Notes under the pieces: model-generated
Seen by the model: the letters and a program-made list of their open reading frames with translations, nothing else
Databases searched by the model: none
Told to the model about the DNA's origin: nothing
NCBI GenBank assembly: GCA_031259625.1
Contig: JAIRLG010000045.1
Location: forward strand, 1-6,092
Length of the DNA: 6,092 nucleotides
Direction of reading: 5' to 3'
From: Puniceicoccales bacterium
GTDB lineage: Bacteria; Verrucomicrobiota; Verrucomicrobiae; Opitutales; LL51
Made by a program: the position numbers and the translations under genes
In this document: one piece after another, positions 1 to 5,389 of the stretch
Numbering within the stretch: the stretch's first letter is position 1
Layout: each line of letters starts with the position of its first letter

Positions 1-986
1 TTGAGAAGAGCGCTCGGATTTTCAATTATGCTTTTGACTGCGCTGCCTCGGTTATTCATCTCATAAATCACCTCTCTCAGGGAACCTTTTTTCCACAAGG
101 CTTCCCATGAAGGTTCATCGGGCGGCTCTGGTTCGGGCTCCGGCTCCGGCTCTGGTTCTGGTTCTGGATCGGGGTTGCTTGGTGGGCTATAGGGTGGAAT
201 ATACGAGGGCTCTGGCTCCGGTTCTGGCTCCTCCGATTCTTTTGGCTTTGGCTCCGGTTCCACGATGGGTTCTTCCTCATAATGGGAGGGTGTGTTCGTC
301 CAGTCTATGGCTGGAGTTTTTTCCTTTGGAGCTACTTTGACCCAGCGGAAGGACTCAAACCACTGGACGCGTCCATTCGCAAAGGCGACCAAACCGCCCG
401 ATGGGCCCCAAATGCCCCCGTCGCTCCCGTCTCCCGTCGTGCCCCGGACCGGATTCCATCTGCCGGTACCTTCATTCAACCCACGCGTCCAGGCCACCGG
501 TTCTCTCATGCTGGAGATGGGAATGCCGGAGAAATGGATGCTGAGAGGGGCTTGCGCAAAGCTCGCGTCGAGCCTCTTTTGGGAGGTGTCCCATATTTTT
601 CGCGGCATTGCGCCGAAAAGCGGGGAACAGAAGTTCAGAAAATCCCCCAAAAAACCGGCCGCCGAGTATTTCTTCACCAAAGGGTCGAAGTCGAACATCA
701 CCAGGCGCGGATCATTGATGTAGCCCTGCTCCGCCATCCGGGCAATCCAATCATGGGTGCTCATGCCCTCCAAAGCGGAGGCGTCGATGGTCCCGAGCGC
801 AGCGCTGTAGTTTTGAATATAGGTCGTATAGGCGACGACGAGCTGCTCCATGCAGCCCGCGGCCCGGGCCCGCTGGGAACTGTGGAGGCTTTTGCGAACC
901 ACGCTCAACAGAAGGGACGCCATCAGCACGATGATCGTTACGATGACCAACAGCTCTATCAGGCTGAAGCCGTGCGTCGGCCTCAA
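1..986 (-). CDS. Pseudopilin-like protein with prepilin leader and Pro-Glu spacer (partial, C-terminus off left edge)
   Basis: A continuous minus-strand frame with no stop runs to the window edge (328 codons visible). With a TTG start at 986 the protein begins with a 6-residue leader, MRPTHG, followed by FSLIELLVIV. This is a type IV prepilin/type II secretion pseudopilin signal: cleavage after G6, N-methylated F7, and Glu at mature position 5 (E11). The hydrophobic helix spans residues 7-30. A globular part follows, with GGLVAFANGRVQWFE (residues 197-211), resembling the C-terminal 'DG.V.W' strand of PVC-group pseudopilins. After it come two Pro-Glu runs (about 254-260 and 274-287), then a further segment (WEALWKKGSLREVIYEMNN) cut by the edge. 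An in-frame ATG at 1085 would add 33 residues, but it gives an unusually long leader and lies only about 6 nt after the predicted transcription start. AGGA at 995-998 sits 8 nt before the TTG. It is probably an inner-membrane-anchored, periplasm-facing protein. Its partner system is unknown; the long Pro-Glu extension is unusual for a simple pseudopilin. Confidence 0.85.
   Translation of the reverse strand, partial: MRPTHGFSLIELLVIVTIIVLMASLLLSVVRKSLHSSQRARAAGCMEQLVVAYTTYIQNYSAALGTIDASALEGMSTHDWIARMAEQGYINDPRLVMFDFDPLVKKYSAAGFLGDFLNFCSPLFGAMPRKIWDTSQKRLDASFAQAPLSIHFSGIPISSMREPVAWTRGLNEGTGRWNPVRGTTGDGSDGGIWGPSGGLVAFANGRVQWFESFRWVKVAPKEKTPAIDWTNTPSHYEEEPIVEPEPKPKESEEPEPEPEPSYIPPYSPPSNPDPEPEPEPEPEPEPEPPDEPSWEALWKKGSLREVIYEMNNRGSAVKSIIENPSALL
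126..227 (-). repeat. Two Pro-Glu coding arrays (degenerate GGYTCY hexamer repeats)
   Basis: On the plus strand, 126-167 is seven tandem GGYTCY-like hexamers that encode (Pro-Glu)7 on the minus strand. Positions 207-227 encode a second shorter run, (Pro-Glu)3-Pro, and an EPEPKPK stretch lies at about 240-263. Codons alternate among CCA/CCG/CCC and GAA/GAG, so the amino-acid pattern is kept more strictly than the DNA. Such Pro-Glu or Pro-Lys rods are known from TonB-type proteins as extended periplasmic spacers. The near-identical hexamers could also change copy number by slippage. Confidence 0.75.
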
Positions 987-1097
987 AGTCCTATTCCTGG
1001 AACTCGCGCTTTTTCCCGCCGCCGGAACCGGCTCCGTCGCGCCCGATACTTCTGGCCGCCCCGGATGATGAAATCGCCTCCCCATACCCCTACCGGC

Positions 1098-1125
1098 AGT
1101 ATAAATCAATTTTCGCGTATGCCAA
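1098..1125 (-). promoter_or_regulatory. Predicted sigma-70-type promoter for the pseudopilin gene
   Basis: Read on the minus strand, TTGGCA (1125-1120) is followed after 16 bp by TATACT (1103-1098). Each hexamer matches consensus at 5 of 6 positions. Transcription would start near 1091. That leaves a leader of about 105 nt before the TTG at 986, or only about 6 nt before the ATG at 1085, which is one reason to prefer the TTG start. The surroundings are locally AT-rich in a GC-rich region. Pattern match only; no transcript evidence. Confidence 0.45.
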
Positions 1126-1231
1126 GCGGATTCCCCCAGCCATTTTCGGCCATTCCCCAGCCGACCCCGACCCCATGCTCGGCCGTGGCCCAGTCACTCC
1201 CGGGCCCATGGCCTATCTTGACAGCTTCCTC

Positions 1232-1239
1232 GGGAGGAG
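1232..1239 (+). promoter_or_regulatory. Strong Shine-Dalgarno that decides the dapL start
   Basis: GGGAGGAG abuts a run of three in-frame ATGs (1240, 1243, 1252). GGAGG (1233-1237) is 2 nt from the first ATG, 5 nt from the second and 14 nt from the third, so spacing favours 1243. The family-like N-terminus (MDFRKFFAERIGG) begins at 1252, so the first few residues matter little. Confidence 0.6.
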
Positions 1240-1242
1240 ATG

Positions 1243-2487
1243 ATGGGGGGCATGGATTTCAGGAAGTTCTTTGCGGAGCGCATCGGAGGGGAGGCTTTTG
1301 GGCTTGAAAAGGCCTACAAGATGGAGCGGATCAAGGAGGCGAAGCGGCGGGCGATGCGGCGCTTTCCGGACCGGCGGTTTTTGGATCTAGGTATCGGGGA
1401 GCCGGATGCGATGGCCGATGGCCTGGTGGTGGACGCGCTGGCCCGGGCGGCCGGAAAGAGGGAGAATCGCGTCTACGCCGACAACGGAGCGGCTCCTTTC
1501 AAAAGGGCCGTGGCGGAATACATGCGGGAGATTTACGGGGTTGTTCTGGATGCGGAGCGGGAGATCATCCACTGCATCGGGGCGAAATCCGCGCTCACCT
1601 ACCTGCCGCTCTGCCTGGTGAATCCCGGCGACGTCGTCGGGGTGACGAAGCCGGGCTATCCGGTGCTGGGTCAGCAGGTCCGTTTTCTCGGTGGGGAGAT
1701 CTTCGAACTGCCCCTTCTGGCCAAAAACCACCACCTGCCCGACCTGGAGTCCGTTCCGAACGGGGTGGCAAAGCGGATGAAGCTGCTCTCGCTCAACTAT
1801 CCCAACAACCCGACCGGAGCGGTCGCGACCCGGACATTTTTTGAAAAAGCCGTCGCCTGGGCTCGACGGCACGAGGTCATCCTCATCCACGATGCGGCCT
1901 ATGCCGCGTTGGTTCATGGGCAGGAGAAAGCTCTTTCCCTGCTCTCGGTGGAGGGGGCTAAGGAGGTGAGCGTCGAGGTGCACTCGATGTCCAAGGCCTT
2001 CAACATGACCGGCTGGCGCCTGGGCTGGGTCTGTGGGCCGGCGGAGCTCATTCGGGCCTTTGCCTTCGTCAAGGACTACGGCGATTCGGGACAGTTTTTG
2101 GCCATTCAGGAGGCGGCCTGCGAAGCGCTCGCCCATCCGGAGATCACGCGGCGTACGGCCGAGAAATATGCCCGTCGCATGGAGGGAATTTCCACTGTGC
2201 TGAGGGCCAAGGGCTGGTCGGTTTCGCCTTCCGGGGCCGGATTTTTTCTTTACACCGCTGCGCCGCGGGCGGTGCGGGCCGCTGACGGGGCCTGCGTCGA
2301 TTTTCCCAATGCCGAAGCCTGCGCGGTCTGGCTGCTGGATGCCCTGGGCATCGTCTGCGTGCCCTGGGATGACGTCGAGCCTGCCCTGCGCTTCTCCATG
2401 AGCTTCGAGGCACCTTCCCCAGAGGACGAAAGGGCCTTTGGCGAGGAGCTGGGCCGGCGCCTGGTGCCCTATCGCTTCGAATTCTGA
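1243..2487 (+). CDS. dapL: LL-diaminopimelate aminotransferase (class I/II PLP aminotransferase)
   Basis: The 414-residue protein is a fold-type I, PLP-dependent aminotransferase. DapL converts tetrahydrodipicolinate plus glutamate directly to LL-2,6-diaminopimelate in the cytoplasm, bypassing the succinylase/acetylase routes to lysine and peptidoglycan. Features visible (numbering from 1243): GIGEPDAMAD (50-59) near the N-terminus, YADNGAAPFK (78-87) at the substrate-entry segment, GYPVLG (138-143), NYPNNPTG (185-192) with the PLP-contacting Asn, HDAAYA (216-221) with the Asp that pairs with the pyridine nitrogen, and SMSKAFNMTGWRLGW (248-262) with the Schiff-base Lys251 and phosphate-binding Arg259. 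LRFSMSF near 382-388 holds the carboxylate-binding Arg383. The YADNG and SMSKAFNMTGWRLG segments resemble sequences annotated as DapL rather than aspartate aminotransferase; this is family recall, so a related amino-acid aminotransferase cannot be excluded. It is divergent from the pseudopilin gene and convergent with folC, with no lysine-pathway neighbour in view. No convincing upstream promoter was found: TTGACA at 1218-1223 is too close to the start to drive this gene. Confidence 0.88.
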   Translation: MGGMDFRKFFAERIGGEAFGLEKAYKMERIKEAKRRAMRRFPDRRFLDLGIGEPDAMADGLVVDALARAAGKRENRVYADNGAAPFKRAVAEYMREIYGVVLDAEREIIHCIGAKSALTYLPLCLVNPGDVVGVTKPGYPVLGQQVRFLGGEIFELPLLAKNHHLPDLESVPNGVAKRMKLLSLNYPNNPTGAVATRTFFEKAVAWARRHEVILIHDAAYAALVHGQEKALSLLSVEGAKEVSVEVHSMSKAFNMTGWRLGWVCGPAELIRAFAFVKDYGDSGQFLAIQEAACEALAHPEITRRTAEKYARRMEGISTVLRAKGWSVSPSGAGFFLYTAAPRAVRAADGACVDFPNAEACAVWLLDALGIVCVPWDDVEPALRFSMSFEAPSPEDERAFGEELGRRLVPYRFEF

Positions 2488-2545
2488 GGCCTTCCTACCC
2501 AGGGATTCAAGGCTTTGGCGAAATGGAGGCTGGGATGTGTTTTTC

Positions 2546-2645
2546 TTTCGCTGTCTTTGGAGCCCGCAGGGGCTCGCCCGCGGAGCGGGCTCCAGCGCAG
2601 GAAACAAAAGGAACTTTTGTTTCCTGCGCTGCAAAGACAGCGAAA
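2546..2645 (+). repeat. Branched palindromic repeat, copy 1 (outer stem plus three hairpins)
   Basis: The outer arms TTTCGCTGTCTTTG (2546-2559) and CAAAGACAGCGAAA (2632-2645) pair perfectly over 14 bp. Inside, three hairpins follow almost without gaps: GAGCCC/GGGCTC (2560-2565/2570-2575, 4-nt loop); GCCCGC/GCGGGC (2576-2581/2585-2590, 3-nt loop); and a perfect 17-bp arm, AGCGCAGGAAACAAAAG (2594-2610) with CTTTTGTTTCCTGCGCT (2614-2630), loop GAA. The first two hairpins could alternatively be replaced by GGAGCCCGC (2559-2567) pairing with GCGGGCTCC (2585-2593). The T-rich and A-rich flanks extend the outer stem imperfectly. A U-run does not follow the hairpin on either strand, so it is not a classical intrinsic terminator. 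It lies 58 bp after dapL. Confidence 0.9.
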
Positions 2646-2728
2646 AAACCCGGCCCATCGAGAAGAGAATTGGGGCAGTTTTTACGGGCAGGAGTGGTCC
2701 GGTTTCCATCGATTGGAGCTGCAGTGCT

Positions 2729-2832
2729 TGGGGCCGCCTTTGGGCCCTACGGGCCCTGGCGCCCGCGTTGCGGGCGCCGCGTGGGGGAAAGAGAAAGTTC
2801 CTTTCCCTTTCCCTCACGCAAAGGCGGCCCCA
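2729..2832 (+). repeat. Branched palindromic repeat, copy 2, overlapping the folC 3' end
   Basis: The outer arms TGGGGCCGCCTTTG (2729-2742) and CAAAGGCGGCCCCA (2819-2832) pair over 14 bp. Hairpins inside: GGGCCC/GGGCCC (2742-2747/2751-2756, loop TAC); GGCGCCCGC/GCGGGCGCC (2758-2766/2770-2778, loop GTT); and a 19-bp arm, 2779-2797 with 2801-2819, loop TTC, containing one G-T wobble and one A-C mismatch. The order and proportions match copy 1, but nearly every stem has a different sequence, so pairing is preserved by paired changes. The long arm and right outer arm contain the folC stop codon and its last codons. Confidence 0.88.
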
Positions 2833-4154
2833 TCCGGGACTAGTTTTCGCAGAAGAGAGCGGTGGTTTTTCAAAATGCTCCCCAGCAGGTAGAGCGAACC
2901 GGTGATCAGTTTTTTCCCGATGCTCGGGAGCAGGGCTCCGACCTGGGCCAGGGAAAGGACACGGGATTTTTCTAAAAATGGGCGAGGTAGGCAGTTCAAC
3001 AGCTCTTCGGCCGAAAGGTGTCGCTCGTAGCCATCGGCGACGAGGAAGATCTCCTCAAATGGGGAAGCCAGAACCTCCAGCATTGCCCGGGCCCGACCGG
3101 CCTCGATGGACCCGAAAATGAGCTGGCGAAAGGATTTCCCCAAAAATCTATGCCGCTCGATTTCCCGCAAAACGGCTTCGGCGCCCTCGAGGTTATGCGC
3201 CCCGTCGAGGACGATCTCTCCGCCCGCTCCGTTGCTGAAGCATTCCCAACGGCAGGGCCAGTGGAAGCGGGGCGATTCCCGATGCCAGAGCTCCGGCGGC
3301 AGGGGAAATTTTTCCCGCAGCTGTTCCACAACGGCCTTCGCCGTTCCCAGGTTATCCCGCTGGTAGAGGGGCAGGTGGGCGTAGTGCTGCGCCCATTCCT
3401 CCTCGCCGATGCGGAAGGCTCCTAGGAGGGGCACATCCCGGGCCCGAGCCTCTTCCCGCAGCACGCCCAGGGCCTCACCCCGAATGTTTCCCAGCACGAG
3501 CGGGATTTTAGGGAGCAGAATGCCGGCCTTTTCTCGGGCGATTTCCCCCAAAGTCTGGCCCAGGTGCGCCTGGTGGTCGTAATGGAGGCTCGTGATGACG
3601 GTGAGGTCGGCGGCCGTCGCCGTCGTCGCGTCGCAGCGCCCCCCCAGACCGGTCTCCAGCAGGACGATTTCCGGACGCTGTTCTTTGAAGAACGAGAGCG
3701 CCATCGCCGTCAGGTATTCGAAGTGCGAAATGGGGTTTTGGGGATGGTGGCTCTCCCAGTCCTGGGCGATGGGCCGTAGCTTTTGGAACTGCCGGACGAA
3801 ATCCTCCCGGGAGATGGGGATTCCCGAGATCTGAATCCGCTCCCGAATGTCCAGCAGGTGCGGCGAGGAGTAGAAGCCCACCCCATAGCCCGCCCGACGG
3901 TAAACATGATCCAGAAGGGCGCAGACGGAGCCCTTGCCATTGGTGCCGGCCACGTGGATGACGAAGGAGGGGAGCCGCCGTGTTTCACCCACGTCCAGAA
4001 GGTGCCGAATGCCTTCCAGGGAATAATGCCGATGCACCGGCCGCTGCTCGAGAAAAAGAACGATGCTTTCGAAATCGACGGGATTCCTAGGAGCTGAGCT
4101 AGGCGGTTTGGTCCTCAGGCCGCTTGAGTTTTGTAGAAGAGCGGCCGGTGTCAA
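2814..4154 (-). CDS. folC: Bifunctional folylpolyglutamate synthase / dihydrofolate synthase
   Basis: A 446-residue Mur-ligase-fold enzyme that adds glutamate to dihydropteroate and/or tetrahydrofolate using ATP in the cytoplasm. The P-loop is HVAGTNGKGS (67-76), followed by YSSPHL (95-100), ETGLGGRCDATT (167-178; family form is close to EVGLGGRLDATN), and ITSLHYDHQAHLGQTL (187-202) leading into EIAREKAGI (204-212) with the Lys that is carbamylated in this family (Lys209). QRDNLGTAKAV (265-275) and DGAHN (317-321) mark the central/C-terminal domain boundary, and GSLYLLGSI (419-427) is the usual end of the fold. About 19 further residues are encoded partly by repeat copy 2 (ending PDGAAFA). 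The TTG start at 4154 is the only usual start upstream of the conserved N-terminal helix (about residues 27-36). It has no clear ribosome binding site, so the true start is uncertain. It lies downstream of accD on the same strand, separated by the nested repeat. Confidence 0.92.
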   Translation of the reverse strand: MTPAALLQNSSGLRTKPPSSAPRNPVDFESIVLFLEQRPVHRHYSLEGIRHLLDVGETRRLPSFVIHVAGTNGKGSVCALLDHVYRRAGYGVGFYSSPHLLDIRERIQISGIPISREDFVRQFQKLRPIAQDWESHHPQNPISHFEYLTAMALSFFKEQRPEIVLLETGLGGRCDATTATAADLTVITSLHYDHQAHLGQTLGEIAREKAGILLPKIPLVLGNIRGEALGVLREEARARDVPLLGAFRIGEEEWAQHYAHLPLYQRDNLGTAKAVVEQLREKFPLPPELWHRESPRFHWPCRWECFSNGAGGEIVLDGAHNLEGAEAVLREIERHRFLGKSFRQLIFGSIEAGRARAMLEVLASPFEEIFLVADGYERHLSAEELLNCLPRPFLEKSRVLSLAQVGALLPSIGKKLITGSLYLLGSILKNHRSLLRKLVPDGAAFA

Positions 4155-4166
4155 GTTTTTGCCGCT
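4140..4166 (-). other. Small hairpin enclosing the folC TTG start
   Basis: AGCGGC (4140-4145) and GCCGCT (4161-4166) can form a 6-bp stem whose 15-nt loop contains the putative TTG start (4152-4154). A direct GCCGCTTG pair also lies at 4119-4126 and 4161-4168. If the start is right, the hairpin could hold back translation. The stem is short and could be coincidence in GC-rich DNA. Confidence 0.25.
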
Positions 4167-4204
4167 TGGGCGAAAGAGGGTTGGGAATAGACCGGAGGGC
4201 TGGG

Positions 4205-4408
4205 CCTTCGCTGGCTTTCCAGGGCCCCAAGGATTTTCCGCTGCGCTGTCTTTGGAGCCCGCAGGGCTCAGCTCGCTCCGCGAGCCCCAGGCAGGAAATG
4301 GCCTTTCAGACCATTTTCTGCCTGCAAAGACAGCGCAGACCCTTATCCCCAGGGCCCTGGGGCCCGCGCAGCGGGCCCGATTTCTCCGAAATCGAAAGCC
4401 AGCGAAGG
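4205..4408 (-). repeat. Branched palindromic repeat, copy 3 (inverted, with copy 4 inside its long arm)
   Basis: The outer arms CCTTCGCTGGCTTTC (4205-4219) and GAAAGCCAGCGAAGG (4394-4408) pair perfectly over 15 bp and resemble the outer arm of copy 1 (TTCGCTGTCTTT). Read on the minus strand the order matches the other copies: GATTTC/GAAATC (6 bp, 3-nt loop, 4379-4393), then GGGCCCGC/GCGGGCCC (8 bp, 3-nt loop, 4360-4378), then a long arm that starts with CAGGGCCC/GGGCCCTG (4220-4227 with 4352-4359). On minus-strand RNA the long arm continues through G-U wobbles to about 4233/4346. Copy 4 sits at the tip of this arm. The junction has no unpaired bases between the two short hairpins and the outer stem. 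It fills most of the 322-bp accD-folC gap. Confidence 0.82.
4241..4338 (+). repeat. Branched palindromic repeat, copy 4 (nested within copy 3)
   Basis: The outer arms CTGCGCTGTCTTTG (4241-4254) and CAAAGACAGCGCAG (4325-4338) pair perfectly over 14 bp, and eleven inner bases are identical to copy 1. Hairpins: GAGCCC/GGGCTC (4255-4260/4264-4269, loop GCA); GCTCGC/GCGAGC (4271-4276/4280-4285, loop TCC); and CAGGCAGGAAATGG (4288-4301) with CCATTTTCTGCCTG (4311-4324), 14 bp with one G-T wobble and a 9-nt loop. Compared with copy 1, hairpin 2 changed from CCC/GGG to CTC/GAG in a compensated way. Its orientation is opposite to the surrounding copy 3. Confidence 0.9.
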
Positions 4409-4442
4409 AAAAGAGACCTGCTGGCTCACAAGGCCTGTTTCA

Positions 4443-4477
4443 GCACTCCCTAAACGTAGCCTACCTGTGCACTCCCT
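4443..4477 (-). repeat. 9-bp direct repeat at the accD stop
   Basis: GCACTCCCT occurs at 4443-4451 and again at 4469-4477, 26 bp apart; the second copy includes the last base of the accD stop codon. It could be a trace of a small duplication or chance. No function is suggested by the sequence. Confidence 0.4.
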
Positions 4478-5310
4478 CAATCCGCGGTAGGGTAGAAAAG
4501 CGTTCGGAGGAAGTAGATGAGCCGCTGCCGCAACTCGCGGCGGGGAACGATCTGGTCCAGGAGCCCGTGCTCCAGGAGAAACTCCGCGCTTTGGAATCCC
4601 TGGGGCAGCTTTTGCCGCGTCGTCTCTTCGATCACCCGCGGGCCGGCAAAGCCGATCAGCGCCCCGGGCTCGGCCAGAATGATGTCGCCGAGCGTGGCGA
4701 AGCTGGCCATAACCCCGCCGGTGGTGGGATGGGTCAAGACGGAAAAAAAGGGAACTCGCTGCTCCCGGAGCTTTGCGAGCGCAGCGGCTGTCTTGGCCAT
4801 CTGCATCAGGCTTAAAATCCCCTCGTACATGCGCGCGCCACCGGAGGCCGAGACGATGATCACCGGATGCCTCCGCTCGCCGCCGCGCTCGATGCAACGG
4901 GTGATGCGTTCGCCGACGACGGAGCCCATGCTGGCCCCGAGAAAGCGAAAGTCCATCACCGCCAGCTCAACGGCCAGGTCCTCCATGCGGGCACTGCCGC
5001 AGAGCACCGCCTCCGTAAGCCCCGTCTTCTCTTGGTTCTCGACGAGTTTCTGGGCATAGCCCGAAAAGCCTAGGAAATCGACGGAGCTCAGCTCCTCGTC
5101 GTGGGCCTGGAAACTGTCCGCATCCACGAGCATGCGGATCCGCTGCGGGGCGCTGAGGGGGAAGTGATAACCGCTCTTGGGATCGACCCAGTCGTGCTCC
5201 TCCAGTTCCCGCCGAAGCAGGAGGAGGCCGCTCTGGGGATGCTTTACCCACAGCTGGGCAGGGATCTCCCTCTTCGGCCCCCGATAACGAAAATAAGAAC
5301 GAAAAGCCAC
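4477..5310 (-). CDS. accD: Acetyl-CoA carboxylase carboxyltransferase subunit beta, zinc-ribbon cysteines absent
   Basis: A 277-residue crotonase-fold subunit that, with AccA, transfers the carboxyl group from carboxybiotin-BCCP to acetyl-CoA, making malonyl-CoA for fatty-acid synthesis in the cytoplasm. Strong AccD signatures: MDFRFLGASMGSVVGE (119-134), SASGGARM (154-161), SLMQMAKT (167-174), HPTTGGVMASFATLGD (194-209), AEPGALIGFAGPRVIE (213-228) and KLPQGFQSAEFLLEHG (234-249). The N-terminal region aligns with the family (REIPAQLWVKHPQSG; VDPKSGYHF), but the four Cys of the usual C-x2-C...C-x2-C zinc ribbon are His24, Ser27, Asp43 and Ser46, so zinc binding is unlikely. Start: the GTG at 5310 has AGGAG at ideal spacing and gives MAFRSYF, of normal family length. 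An ATG at 5328 (6 codons upstream, no good ribosome site) and one at 5409 are alternatives. It precedes folC on the same strand and is divergent from the PAP2 gene. Confidence 0.93.
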   Translation of the reverse strand: MAFRSYFRYRGPKREIPAQLWVKHPQSGLLLLRRELEEHDWVDPKSGYHFPLSAPQRIRMLVDADSFQAHDEELSSVDFLGFSGYAQKLVENQEKTGLTEAVLCGSARMEDLAVELAVMDFRFLGASMGSVVGERITRCIERGGERRHPVIIVSASGGARMYEGILSLMQMAKTAAALAKLREQRVPFFSVLTHPTTGGVMASFATLGDIILAEPGALIGFAGPRVIEETTRQKLPQGFQSAEFLLEHGLLDQIVPRRELRQRLIYFLRTLFYPTAD

Positions 5311-5316
5311 CTTCCT

Positions 5317-5321
5317 CTCCT
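5317..5321 (-). promoter_or_regulatory. Shine-Dalgarno supporting the accD GTG start
   Basis: On the minus strand AGGAG (5321-5317) lies 6 nt before GTG (5310-5308). The upstream ATG at 5328 has only weak purine content before it. This makes GTG the better-supported start, although the motif also encodes residues if translation begins at 5328. Confidence 0.5.
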
Positions 5322-5357
5322 CGGACATGCCGTCTAGCGAAGCCCCGGAACCCGGTC

Positions 5358-5387
5358 TTGTCAAGTACGCCCCTTTTTGACTAAGAT
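5358..5387 (+). promoter_or_regulatory. Possible promoter for the PAP2 gene in the divergent accD gap
   Basis: TTGTCA (5358-5363), 18 bp, then TAAGAT (5382-5387): 5/6 and 4/6 matches to consensus. A start near 5394 would favour translation from the ATG at 5408 rather than 5390. The -35 box lies in the odd palindrome CTTGTCAAG (5357-5365), which on the minus strand reads TTGACA (5364-5359) facing accD, but no matching -10 follows at normal distance. Confidence 0.25.
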
Positions 5388-5389
5388 CG

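Noticed and set aside
1218..1223. TTGACA as -35 box for dapL.
   Set aside because: It is only 20 bp before the start codon, so transcription would begin inside the gene, and no -10 follows.
282..1307. Long plus-strand open frame (341 aa) opposite the pseudopilin gene.
   Set aside because: The opposite strand carries a recognisable prepilin leader, hydrophobic helix and pseudopilin strand. The plus-strand product is low-complexity and Arg/Pro-rich with no motif, as expected of a GC-rich antisense frame.
2546..2645. Repeat copy 1 as an intrinsic terminator for dapL or folC.
   Set aside because: T-rich sequence precedes and A-rich sequence follows the stem on the plus strand, so neither strand has a U-run after the hairpin. 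Rho-dependent or mRNA-stabilising roles remain possible.
1387..2817. 476-aa minus-strand open frame covering dapL.
   Set aside because: It is antisense to a clear aminotransferase, has no recognisable motif, and its N-terminal part simply reads through the repeats at 2546-2817.
2546..2832. CRISPR array or direct-repeat array.
   Set aside because: The copies are palindromic, differ in sequence, and are irregularly spaced with no uniform spacers.
2438..2905. Plus-strand open frames across the dapL-folC gap (up to 155 aa).
   Set aside because: They translate the palindromic repeats, giving Arg/Gly/Ala-rich mirrored peptides in several frames. Repeat structure explains their openness.
4149..4154. 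TTGACA on the minus strand at the folC start as a promoter.
   Set aside because: No acceptable -10 lies 16-18 bp downstream, and transcription would start after the conserved N-terminal helix has begun.
4063..4815. 250-aa plus-strand open frame across the folC-accD gap.
   Set aside because: It runs through the 5' end of folC, the nested repeat and the antisense of accD. It has no family features.
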